Below, one piece after another: positions 7,033-13,687 of a stretch of 14,043 nucleotides of DNA. The DNA lies in contig CAMORT010000058.1 of assembly GCA_946624065.1 (NCBI GenBank), positions 1 through 14,043 of the forward strand, written 5' to 3'. The notes beneath the pieces are model-generated. The model had not been told where the DNA came from and did not search any database. It was given only the letters and a program-made list of their open reading frames with translations. Numbering within the stretch: the first letter of the stretch is position 1; each line of letters starts with the position of its first letter. A program made the position numbers and the translations under genes. The DNA is from F23-D06 sp002392325 (GTDB lineage: Bacteria; Bacteroidota; Bacteroidia; Bacteroidales; WCHB1-69).

Positions 7033-8034
7033 TTAGAAAAATTTCTCTCCCGCTTTCTCCCATCGCCTTCTCACTTCCGCGGTGAGCTTGCCGCTGCGGT
7101 CCTGCACAATGCGGATCTTGTCGGCGTGGGCGAAGATGACATTCGCCAATTCATAGTTGTACCGCACCTTTATTTTGTAAACCCCCGGCTGTCCCTTCAC
7201 GGGCCGCAAGGATCCATGTATCGGGTTTGACTCGAAATAACCAACATAATCGTCATCCACCTGCAGCACAATTTCTTCCAACTCGCTGTCTGCAAAATGC
7301 GATATACCCACAATGTCGTCAAAATAGTCGCCCTGGTAGTCAATGTCGGTGGCTACATATTTGCCGCCCACTTTCTGCACACTCCCTTTAATACGGTCCA
7401 AAGCGTAATTGGGAATGAAGTCCACCCCTTCCTGGTGCCCCAGCAGGTACCAGCGATGGTTGTACTGTTTCAAAAAATGCGGCGACATCTTCACGGTTAT
7501 CTCTTCCCGTGTGAATGGCTTGTAGCGGAACCGGATGTTCTTTCCGGCAGTGATGGCATCCAGAATGGCTGAAAAATGCTTCATGCCCGGCACCCCCTCG
7601 TTTTGCTCAAAACCCACATAGGTGGCACAGTTCTCATCTATATGGAACTCGGCGGACAGCTTGTGTACCAATTCATCCATCCACTCAAACTGCGGCATCC
7701 CTTTAAAACGGTTCAACATCAGCAATGTGTCTTTCAACTGCGCCACATCGCTCTGGCTCAAAGGACGATTGCGAATGGAGAAATCGGGATCGGAGTAGCG
7801 TATGACCATCCTATGTCCGTCGCGCTCGCGCAGGATGGGTGCGTCATAGTGCATCTCCATATAGTTGAGATCATCGTACAACTGCCGCCGCTTTATGCCG
7901 TCGGTGCCGTACGCATCGTAGATGGCATCGTTGCAGGCTTCCAGCAACTCTTCAATATGATATTCTTTCCGCTTGTTGCCCAAGCAGCGGTCAATGGTTT
8001 CGTAACGCAACGCGGCGTGTTTGTTGTCGGCCAT
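7033..8034 (-). CDS. WYL-domain transcriptional regulator
   Basis: The 333-residue regulator has an N-terminal winged-helix region (about 1-80, with GIKRRQLYDDLNYMEMHY as the likely recognition part). A WYL domain follows at about 150-220, with the namesake W195-Y196-L197 in RWYLLGHQEG, and a WCX-type C-terminal domain (about 240-333). WYL domains bind nucleic-acid or nucleotide ligands; members such as BrxR and CapW control phage-defence operons through palindromic operators. A -7 box on the minus strand (8071-8064) gives a 5' leader of about 20-25 bases. The palindrome at 8084-8108 overlaps its promoter, so autoregulation is likely. It ends 14 bases from the convergent helicase gene. GC content matches the 8254 operon, not the helicase operon. 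Confidence 0.9.
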   Translation of the reverse strand: MADNKHAALRYETIDRCLGNKRKEYHIEELLEACNDAIYDAYGTDGIKRRQLYDDLNYMEMHYDAPILRERDGHRMVIRYSDPDFSIRNRPLSQSDVAQLKDTLLMLNRFKGMPQFEWMDELVHKLSAEFHIDENCATYVGFEQNEGVPGMKHFSAILDAITAGKNIRFRYKPFTREEITVKMSPHFLKQYNHRWYLLGHQEGVDFIPNYALDRIKGSVQKVGGKYVATDIDYQGDYFDDIVGISHFADSELEEIVLQVDDDYVGYFESNPIHGSLRPVKGQPGVYKIKVRYNYELANVIFAHADKIRIVQDRSGKLTAEVRRRWEKAGEKFF

Positions 8035-8063
8035 GATGTTAGATTTTGACGATTAAGAACTTG

Positions 8064-8071
8064 CAAATATA
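8064..8071 (-). promoter_or_regulatory. Promoter -7 box of the WYL regulator gene
   Basis: Read on the minus strand, TATATTTG is a perfect TAnnTTTG box 29 bases before the WYL start codon. The palindrome 8084-8108 begins 12 bases upstream of it and occupies the -33 position. Confidence 0.65.
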
Positions 8072-8083
8072 CCAAATTTTCAC

Positions 8084-8108
8084 AACTGTGCAGATACGCT
8101 GCAATGTT
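8084..8108. promoter_or_regulatory. Operator-like palindrome, copy 3 (divergent promoter)
   Basis: AACTGTGCA, seven bases (GATACGC), then TGCAATGTT. The left arm complements the right arm of copy 1 perfectly; the right arm has two changes. It lies 10 bases before TTTGCAA on the plus strand, as at 61-85 and 616-640, and overlaps the upstream part of the WYL promoter on the minus strand. One bound dimer could control both directions. Confidence 0.7.
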
Positions 8109-8114
8109 CATAAA

Positions 8115-8122
8115 TATTTTTG
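8115..8122 (+). promoter_or_regulatory. Upstream promoter -7 box of the 8254 operon
   Basis: TATTTTTG is a perfect TAnnTTTG match, placed 6 bases after the palindrome. It is the plus-strand half of the divergent promoter. Confidence 0.6.
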
Positions 8123-8137
8123 CAAGACTTGTAAAAA
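8117..8137. repeat. Palindrome TTTTTGCAAG-A-CTTGTAAAAA, shared with 10070-10089
   Basis: Ten-base arms with one mismatch surround a single central A and overlap the -7 box. Together with the upstream AATGTTCATAAAT (starting 8103-8104), this element recurs at 10052-10090. It may be a second operator, distinct from the 25-bp palindrome, or the start of the transcript. Confidence 0.5.
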
Positions 8138-8161
8138 CAAGAAAGGTGTTATGCAGCAATG

Positions 8162-8169
8162 TACTTTTG
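8162..8169 (+). promoter_or_regulatory. Possible second promoter of the 8254 operon
   Basis: TACTTTTG matches TAnnTTTG and is followed by CAACCGGAAA, resembling the CAACCGAAA after the promoter at 92-99. It is 85 bases before the operon's first ATG and would give an operator-independent transcript. Confidence 0.45.
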
Positions 8170-8227
8170 CAACCGGAAAAAACATCATTTTCAAACCATA
8201 CAACAAGTGAATAGCAAGGATAGCAAA

Positions 8228-8251
8228 ATGTTTCAAATGACTGTTAATTAG
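8228..8251 (+). CDS. Possible 7-residue leader peptide
   Basis: ATG at 8228 opens a frame encoding MFQMTVN and stops at TAG 8249-8251, two bases before the ATG of the 129-residue gene. AAGGA at 8216-8220 makes a passable ribosome-binding site. It may couple translation to the first operon gene, or be chance. Confidence 0.25.
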   Translation: MFQMTVN

Positions 8252-8253
8252 AT

Positions 8254-8643
8254 ATGTTAGAAAATTTTTGGAATAGAATAGCGCAATGGTTCACCGACCG
8301 CGAGGAGCGAAACCGTCTTGTCCGCAGCTTCAACGCGTCAGCAAGGGCCGCCTTTGTGTCTGGCCAGGCCCCTACCCTGCTCCAAGCATCCGTGTCGAAA
8401 GGGAACAAGGCCTACCGGCATCAGTTCTCCAATTGGCTCTACTCCGGCTTCCGGATCCAGGCCTTCTCAGGACGCCCACTGACCAAAAACGAACTGATCA
8501 ATGTGGGCGAGGCCGTCCTCAACGACGATGTGCTGGTGAGAAGGATGGTCGTGCTCGGTTGGGACACCCTTGAAACACACGGAGATGTAGGCGCTTACGG
8601 GTGCCGGTGGCAATTGAAAGACTTTTTACAATTAACCCAATAA
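8254..8643 (+). CDS. Hypothetical protein, first gene of the five-gene operon
   Basis: A 129-residue soluble protein I cannot place in a family. It has a charged N-terminal segment (FTDREERNRLVRSFNASAR), a central HQFSNWLYSGFRIQAFSGR and a C-terminal VRRMVVLGWDTLETHGDVG. It has no membrane segment or metal motif. The start follows the divergent promoter region, and the stop is 2 bases from the next ATG, so it is the leading gene of the operon, divergent from the WYL regulator. An overlapping frame (8286-8573) is a shadow. Confidence 0.8.
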   Translation: MLENFWNRIAQWFTDREERNRLVRSFNASARAAFVSGQAPTLLQASVSKGNKAYRHQFSNWLYSGFRIQAFSGRPLTKNELINVGEAVLNDDVLVRRMVVLGWDTLETHGDVGAYGCRWQLKDFLQLTQ

Positions 8644-8645
8644 CT

Positions 8646-9059
8646 ATGGAAAATCAAGTCATGGACACAATCACAACCGTTGCGGGGTCCTCTGGAAACA
8701 CACATAAAGTGTGGTTTTGGATAGCCGTCGCCGAGTTCGCCATCCTGTTGTCATCCGCCTTCTTCCTCATAACCCGGAAGCGGAAACAGACCATGGAAAT
8801 CCGGAAAAAAGTGATGCGCGAAGGCGACATCGACTTTTCCAACACCATGATGAGCGCGTTTCACGCCCAAGCGCTGTACGATCAACTCAAGGTGCGCTGC
8901 CACCCCGACCGCTTCCCGCAGGATGAAGCGAAGAACAAGTTGGCAACAGAACTGTTCCAGCAAGTGGTGCAAAACAAGAACAATTACCGCAAATTGCTTG
9001 AACTGAAAGCAACAGCGGAGAAAGAATTACAAATAACAATTAACCAATCATTAACCTAA
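8646..9059 (+). CDS. Membrane-anchored minimal J-domain protein
   Basis: A 137-residue protein with one N-terminal transmembrane helix at 22-42 (KVWFWIAVAEFAILLSS onward), then a basic stop-transfer RKRK, and a C-terminal DnaJ-like region. ALYDQLKVRCHPDRF resembles helix II plus the HPD motif (H86-P87-D88), and LATELFQQVVQNKNNYRKLL resembles helix III. HPD stimulates the ATPase of DnaK-type chaperones, so the protein may recruit Hsp70 to the inner membrane. No zinc-finger or substrate-binding domain is present. The frame is open from 8601, but the ATG at 8646, two bases after the previous stop, fits the operon and places the helix near the N terminus. Confidence 0.8.
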   Translation: MENQVMDTITTVAGSSGNTHKVWFWIAVAEFAILLSSAFFLITRKRKQTMEIRKKVMREGDIDFSNTMMSAFHAQALYDQLKVRCHPDRFPQDEAKNKLATELFQQVVQNKNNYRKLLELKATAEKELQITINQSLT

Positions 9060-9071
9060 AAACTTATTATT

Positions 9072-9284
9072 ATGGAATCAGGAAGAGTAATCCTAATTGT
9101 GATTATACAAATTTTGTGTGCCCTCGGAATCGGGGCTATGGGGAAAAACCGGAGAATCGGATTTGGATGGGCATTGGTGGCATCATTGTTCCTGGGCCCG
9201 CTTATCGGCCTTATCATCACCTTATGCTCCAAAAGAAACGAAACGGAATTCATCGATGTAGAACCTAAAAACACAGAAAAATGA
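9072..9284 (+). CDS. Small two-helix membrane protein
   Basis: A 70-residue protein with hydrophobic helices at about 5-22 (RVILIVIIQILCALGIGAM) and 31-52 (GFGWALVASLFLGPLIGLII), a short basic loop KNRR between them, and an acidic tail (ETEFIDVEPKNTEK). It lies 12 bases after the J-domain gene, and its stop overlaps the next start (ATGA). It may be a membrane partner of the J-domain protein. Function unknown. Confidence 0.75.
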   Translation: MESGRVILIVIIQILCALGIGAMGKNRRIGFGWALVASLFLGPLIGLIITLCSKRNETEFIDVEPKNTEK

Positions 9285-9490
9285 AAGGATTAGGAATATT
9301 TTTTATCGTAAACGGCGCTATTGTTTTTCTTATACAAATAATCGGTTTATGCACACATCCCGAGTATGCCGAAGCGCAGATACGACTGATTAGCGGCAGT
9401 CTGATGTCTTTTGTGGTGGGTGGCCTGCTTGTCCATTCAGCGAACAAGCGGAAAAAAGAGGAGGAAGAGAGGAAAAAATGGAACCAATAA
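9281..9490 (+). CDS. Small two-helix membrane protein
   Basis: A 69-residue protein with helices at about 3-23 (GLGIFFIVNGAIVFLIQII) and 36-54 (LISGSLMSFVVGGLLVHSA) and a highly charged cytoplasmic-type tail (NKRKKEEEERKKWNQ). It is joined to both neighbours by overlaps: ATGA at 9281-9284, and 13 bases with the next gene. Such overlaps point to tight translational coupling and matched amounts. Function unknown. Confidence 0.75.
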   Translation: MKGLGIFFIVNGAIVFLIQIIGLCTHPEYAEAQIRLISGSLMSFVVGGLLVHSANKRKKEEEERKKWNQ

Positions 9491-10032
9491 GAAGACATGG
9501 CACTTCTTTTTTCCTGTTGGATCATCCTCCAACGAATGAGGATTTGATAGAAGGAATCCAGAAACGGATTCTTGAGTTGAAAAAAAGAGGCGTACACCCT
9601 CGTTTGATATGGGATATTTTGCAGGAACGACCCGTGCTGAGCCGGCTGGTCATCACCAAGGATTTCCGCATCCTTCTGCCCGATTACAACAACAAGGAAA
9701 TCAAGATGTCGCCGCTGCCCAAGGCGGTGTTCCTGCTCTTCCTGAACCACCCCGAAGGCATCGTTTTCAAGCAACTCCATGACTATTATCCCGAACTTCT
9801 GGGAATATACAAACAACTGACAAACAGGGTTTTGGAGATCAGGATCCGGAAAAGCATCCGCGATTTGACCGACCCCACCAAGAACTCCATCAACGAGAAG
9901 TGCTCGCGCATCCGAGAGGCCTTCCTGAAGGAGTTTGACGACCGCTTCGCCCACAACTACTATGTCACCGGCAAGTACGGCGAACCCAAGAAGATCATCC
10001 TGCCCCGCGAACTGGTGGAATGGGAAGAATAG
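9478..10032 (+). CDS. Winged-helix-like protein (OmpR/PhoB output-domain shape)
   Basis: A 184-residue protein, last of the five-gene operon. Residues 78-100 (KMSPLPKAVFLLFLNHPEGI followed by VFK) match the 'L-T-x-x-E-F-x-L-L' opening of OmpR-type winged helices. KNSINEKCSRIREAFLKEF (140-158) fits the recognition helix, and YYVTGKYGEPKKIIL (161-175) fits the wing hairpin. The N-terminal 75 residues are not a receiver domain; they include VITKDFRILLPDYNNKEIKM, which looks like the small beta sheet of this fold. It could be a DNA-binding protein acting on this locus or a remodelled winged helix binding protein. It overlaps the previous gene by 13 bases. The assignment comes from pattern reading. 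Confidence 0.8.
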   Translation: MEPIRRHGTSFFLLDHPPTNEDLIEGIQKRILELKKRGVHPRLIWDILQERPVLSRLVITKDFRILLPDYNNKEIKMSPLPKAVFLLFLNHPEGIVFKQLHDYYPELLGIYKQLTNRVLEIRIRKSIRDLTDPTKNSINEKCSRIREAFLKEFDDRFAHNYYVTGKYGEPKKIILPRELVEWEE

Positions 10033-10041
10033 TGAAGTCCG

Positions 10042-10058
10042 GAACATAACGAATGTTC
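10042..10058. repeat. Perfect inverted repeat GAACAT-N5-ATGTTC
   Basis: Six-base perfect arms around AACGA, placed where the 25-bp palindrome would sit relative to the promoter element at 10052-10090. Its right half is shared with 8104-8109 (ATGTTC). It is a possible diverged operator for the 10166 gene. Confidence 0.4.
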
Positions 10059-10090
10059 ATAAATTTTCCTTTTGCAAGTCTTGTAAAAAC
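10052..10090. repeat. Second copy of the 8104-8138 promoter element
   Basis: AATGTTCATAAAT, then TTTTCC, then TTTTGCAAG-T-CTTGTAAAAAC. It matches 8104-8138 except for three extra bases in the middle and T instead of A at the centre of the palindrome. It lies in the 133-base gap before the 10166 gene and does not keep a perfect TAnnTTTG. Confidence 0.55.
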
Positions 10091-10165
10091 CGGTTTTGTC
10101 ATTGAAAGATTTCTTTTTTTGTAAACATAATCTTTTTGTTTCACCAAATTAATATTCAATCAATT

Positions 10166-11929
10166 ATGAAAGCAGTATTCATTGTTTTAGTGTGCTGGTC
10201 TATATGCATCGCAGCAATATACATCACCAGATTCATCAGTTCTAAAAAAGCATATAACAAACTCATTGCTGCCCTGGACCCGCCTGAAAAGACCAAGTTG
10301 AAAACCCATTTGCAAATCATCTTCCTGGCTCCAATATTAGTACCCATCGGAATTATCATCTGGGTATGCCAATTCATCCAAGAAAGACATGAGAAACGTT
10401 TTGGTGACAGACCGAGACCAATAAAAGGAAGATTGAAAAAGTGTCTCAAAGCGGACCGAGTCCTTGACGAGTATGGGAAAGTTGTTTCGCTATTCCAGTA
10501 CAATGTTGAGCACGAAACCAGTTACACCCTAGATGACATTTATGGGAAAGGCTACACCGCAAGTCTCTCTGAAGATGCTCTTGCTGAAATAAAAATGGAA
10601 CAGGAGCGCGCTCTTGTAGAAATTCAGGATGGACTTCCAGACACGCCCCACAAACAGGCATCCATGGCGTTGTGCAATGCCCTTGTCAGTGATGATTATT
10701 CCTGTTTGGAGAATTTGCTTGATGACCAGTGCATACTTGTGCTTAATAACAGATGCAGCTTCACAGGAAAAAATGATATCGTCTCCTATTGGAAGGATAG
10801 GAAGAAAAGGAAAGATAATGACAAGCTAATTGAACGATATGTGGTCACACACTGTCCTTATTACTCCAATACTGCTTTGCGGATATGCACAAACGGGCAT
10901 TCAGATGCATACGTGATGTTTGGATTTGCCCAAGGAAAAATCACACAGATGGTCTTTACTATTATTCAGGTTGCAGGCCAATCACTTAACAGCGAAGGTC
11001 TGGATGAGATTCCATTTAAAGTTGACATTATTAACAGTCACATTGAAGAAGAAATAGCGCCAAAAAATGACAGGATTCCGTGTCTGCATTGCGGTACGCC
11101 ATCAGAATCCCTCAAGTGGTATCGTGTATTGTTCAAGAGTGGTATTCACGGATATTTGGGAGATGCCTCCATTTGCCCTAATTGCAATTCCTTCATAGAA
11201 TATCGTCAGGAAGTACGCCTCCGATATGAGGAACCGGCCAAAGACGATTCTTTTGACAACTTGAAACAAGGCCAAAGTGAAAATCCGATTGATGAATCCG
11301 TTTCATCAATGGGTAATGAGAGCGAATATGTTCGGACATGGTATGATTTGCGTAAAATAAAGGATGCTCTTGTCAAAACCCCGGCATCTTTTGATCCGAA
11401 TGACATCTTAAAGCCGCTAACATCACTGTCGTTGCTTCCAGGTGATAAAATAGGGATGTACTTAGCTTCACATGAAGGTATGGGCGACAACTCGTACTTC
11501 TATACCTACAACGAAAAAACAAATGAAAAATCAAATGATCTGGAAGGGATACGAATAGAACACAATGCCAATGGAATCTGGCAATCGTATTTGCTGTCAA
11601 ATTCACGTACATATCTGCCGGCATTTTGGCATGGTGGATATTCCCATCGTATTTTCATCATGACAATGAAAGATTGCTTGTATATCAACCAGTTGAAAGA
11701 TAAGGATTTGCGTGCTCTTGATAAAACCGGACTGGTTAATCCATCGGTTGTCATTGAGGAACAGACTGAAAACCGGTTGGTTGCAAGCGTGTATTGCTGC
11801 TATTGGAACGAATGGGAGGGGTTGGTGCGTGAACATGTGAGATATACATTGGAAAACAACACTCTCCAATCCTCCGAAACCATCGGCAAATTGATTCTGC
11901 ACAAATACGATTGTAATATTCTGTTTTAG
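10166..11929 (+). CDS. Membrane-anchored protein with NTF2-like and zinc-ribbon regions
   Basis: A 587-residue protein counted from the ATG at 10166; the frame can be extended to a TTG at 10136, but that falls in T-rich leader. Two membrane helices lie at about 4-23 and 50-71. A cytoplasmic part follows: coiled/linker 80-160, then an NTF2/SnoaL-like region at about 163-268 (MALCNALVSDDYSCLENLL through KITQMVFTIIQ). Next is a zinc-ribbon pattern with C306-x2-C309 and C337-x2-C340, and a 200-residue unrecognised C-terminal domain rich in Tyr and Trp. NTF2-like folds bind small ligands or dimerise, so a membrane-tethered sensor is plausible but unproven. Its promoter region shares an element with the 8254 operon. 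Confidence 0.8.
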   Translation: MKAVFIVLVCWSICIAAIYITRFISSKKAYNKLIAALDPPEKTKLKTHLQIIFLAPILVPIGIIIWVCQFIQERHEKRFGDRPRPIKGRLKKCLKADRVLDEYGKVVSLFQYNVEHETSYTLDDIYGKGYTASLSEDALAEIKMEQERALVEIQDGLPDTPHKQASMALCNALVSDDYSCLENLLDDQCILVLNNRCSFTGKNDIVSYWKDRKKRKDNDKLIERYVVTHCPYYSNTALRICTNGHSDAYVMFGFAQGKITQMVFTIIQVAGQSLNSEGLDEIPFKVDIINSHIEEEIAPKNDRIPCLHCGTPSESLKWYRVLFKSGIHGYLGDASICPNCNSFIEYRQEVRLRYEEPAKDDSFDNLKQGQSENPIDESVSSMGNESEYVRTWYDLRKIKDALVKTPASFDPNDILKPLTSLSLLPGDKIGMYLASHEGMGDNSYFYTYNEKTNEKSNDLEGIRIEHNANGIWQSYLLSNSRTYLPAFWHGGYSHRIFIMTMKDCLYINQLKDKDLRALDKTGLVNPSVVIEEQTENRLVASVYCCYWNEWEGLVREHVRYTLENNTLQSSETIGKLILHKYDCNILF

Positions 11930-12038
11930 GATTATTTGAATCGACTGTTTAGAAAACACAAACAAACCATTATATCCCAAAAAGAAACCAAATGATCTGA
12001 TTAGTTAATATTACCATTTGTATATCTAAATTCAAAGT

Positions 12039-12707
12039 ATGTCTATGATTAAAAAAATTGTTGTTAATGACGGTGTTTACATAGGGGAGGATTTCTTCTC
12101 CCAGAATCCCGATTGTCATGATGTTAAAGAGGTTTGGATTGAAAACGACTTTGAAATTGATAATGACGCCGCTGTCGGTTTTGGTTGCCTGAAATCATTG
12201 GAAAGATTCAAGATTATTAACCCATCAAGTCCATTCTTTGTTGAAGACGGGTTGTTATATATCAATATTGGCGAAGAGACTATTGACCGTTCCCCCGCTG
12301 TTATGCCTGGATTCATTTCGTGCTCAATGGTTCGGGGATTGAACCGTAGAAACAGTATGGTTTGGCGTTCCACTTTCAATTCCAACACAGTCGGCAAGGT
12401 CTTGGTGGCCATACCCCCTGCTTACCCTAAAAAAGACATCGTAATACCTGAAGGTGTGGTTGGAATCTGTAAAGGTTCCATTATAAATTGTTGTATAGAC
12501 AGCCTTACTTTACCACAAAGCTTGAAAGAGGTATCCAATTTGGCCATTGTGGAATCAACAATTAAAGAACTCAGGGTTCCCAATTGGAAATCATACAAAC
12601 CCATAAGTTGGGTTGCCGCCTACTCCACCATTGGGATTATTTGTTCAAATATTGATGGCGAAATTTTGGATGAACGGATAATTGAATATTGGAGAAGCTG
12701 TCTTTGA
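12039..12707 (+). CDS. BspA-type leucine-rich repeat (LRR_5) protein
   Basis: A 222-residue protein with degenerate BspA/LRR_5 features: FFVEDGLLYINIGEE (the 'F-x-x-x-D-G-V-L-Y' unit, about 66-80), VAIPPAYPKKDIVIPEGVVG (123-142) and SLTLPQSLKEVSNLAI (154-169). LRR_5 repeats usually build surface adhesins with a signal peptide and sorting domain. Here the N terminus (MSMIKKIVVNDGVYIG) is not a signal peptide and the protein is short, so it is probably cytoplasmic. It is separated by 109 bases from the previous gene; a TTTG lies at 12018-12021, but no full TAnnTTTG box is evident. Confidence 0.7.
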   Translation: MSMIKKIVVNDGVYIGEDFFSQNPDCHDVKEVWIENDFEIDNDAAVGFGCLKSLERFKIINPSSPFFVEDGLLYINIGEETIDRSPAVMPGFISCSMVRGLNRRNSMVWRSTFNSNTVGKVLVAIPPAYPKKDIVIPEGVVGICKGSIINCCIDSLTLPQSLKEVSNLAIVESTIKELRVPNWKSYKPISWVAAYSTIGIICSNIDGEILDERIIEYWRSCL

Positions 12708-12895
12708 TTATTCTGATTGATTACTGTTTTTTTTTCGAATACTTAGTTTTTCAACGGATTAAATAAAGGTAACCCATGAAAAGGTGCAATCTACCGCCAT
12801 GCAGCCCGGACTGCGGAAGGAGACGGAGAGACATGGTGGGATGGGTGCGATAATATCGTTTCATCATCTTTGATAAACAATTAATATACAATACA
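12708..12895. other. Intergenic region before the lipoprotein gene
   Basis: It starts AT-rich, with a nine-T run at 12727-12735 but no good stem before it. A GC-rich patch at 12793-12840 contains a small hairpin GCAG-N6-CTGC (12801-12814). TTTG at 12870-12873 (CATCTTTG) may belong to a weak promoter for the lipoprotein gene. Nothing codes convincingly. Confidence 0.4.
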
Positions 12896-13687
12896 ATGAA
12901 AAACATAACAATAGCAATTGCCGTGGCCCTGCTGGCCATTGCTCACACGGGATGTGCCACCAAAAAGGAACACAAACATGTTCACCCCCATCCCAACTAT
13001 GAATTCGATGAAGCACGAATGAACGCCATTGCCGATTTGTGTGATTCAACCCTAAATATGCTTTATGATGAAAACACTCCGGCATCAAAGCTGAACACAC
13101 AGATGAACCGGGTCGTTGACACCTTGGAATTTGCCCTGCGTCATTGCGAAAACTTGAAATTCAATATCTGGATGAGAGGGTTTGCGCGACATATTATGGG
13201 ACCTGTCATTTTAGACGACAGACTGAAGGATGATGTGAAAAACGAAGTCATGTCTCTTCCCTTTAGATGGACTGTCATAGAAGAAGATTCTTCGGTTTAC
13301 GCCGTTACCATCATGTACATGAGCCCGGAAGAAATGTTCGACCGCTACGCCACCATTGATTTGTACTCAGACAAGCAGTTCCAGAAATGCACATTCGTGA
13401 TCGAAGACTATATCGACACCGTTTTCAAAGATGTAAGCATTGACTTTGTAATTGAAAACGATGAAAAAACAACCTTGCATGCAAGCGACGCGGAAAAAAC
13501 CGAGTTCGATTCTTCCGGAATATTCCGGATGATATTTCCGTTGGAACAAATCATGCCACTATTGGAACAATCTGAAGGCGTGAATATTTCATATAAAACC
13601 AAAAATGAAGAGATCCTGTTTATGCACGCCTTTCCTTTAGGGGAAAAACGCTATATCATGAGGCTATTTGATGGCAAGCGGAAATAG
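12896..13687 (+). CDS. Predicted lipoprotein of unknown function
   Basis: A 263-residue protein with a lipoprotein signal: MKN start, hydrophobic core ITIAIAVALLAIA and a lipobox-like HTGC with C20 as the lipidated residue. His at position -3 is unusual, but the rest fits. The mature start ATKKEHKHVHPHP is Lys/His-rich, with four histidines alternating with other residues, suggesting a flexible, possibly metal-binding tether. The following 230 residues are mixed alpha/beta (MNRVVDTLEFALRHCENLKF; IFRMIFPLEQIMPLLEQ) and match no family I know. Localisation is probably the outer membrane or periplasmic face. It is preceded by 188 bases and appears to be its own unit. Confidence 0.8.
   Translation: MKNITIAIAVALLAIAHTGCATKKEHKHVHPHPNYEFDEARMNAIADLCDSTLNMLYDENTPASKLNTQMNRVVDTLEFALRHCENLKFNIWMRGFARHIMGPVILDDRLKDDVKNEVMSLPFRWTVIEEDSSVYAVTIMYMSPEEMFDRYATIDLYSDKQFQKCTFVIEDYIDTVFKDVSIDFVIENDEKTTLHASDAEKTEFDSSGIFRMIFPLEQIMPLLEQSEGVNISYKTKNEEILFMHAFPLGEKRYIMRLFDGKRK

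Noticed and set aside
7031..7046. Short AGAAA/TTTCT inverted repeat between the convergent helicase and WYL genes
   Set aside because: Five-base AT-only stem, too weak for a terminator; it also overlaps the WYL stop codon.
7576..8049. Plus-strand frame opposite the WYL regulator
   Set aside because: The minus strand encodes an unmistakable WYL protein across this stretch.
8601..8645. Upstream extension of the J-domain gene
   Set aside because: It overlaps the preceding gene by 43 bases, and the ATG at 8646 directly after the stop fits the operon better.
9265..10047. A 260-codon open frame on the minus strand
   Set aside because: It is antisense to two overlapping plus-strand genes with clear membrane helices and winged-helix features, and it crosses their operon. 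Its residue pattern is that of a shadow frame.
12801..12814. GCAG-N6-CTGC hairpin in a GC-rich patch
   Set aside because: Four-base stem with no T-run and no second copy noticed.
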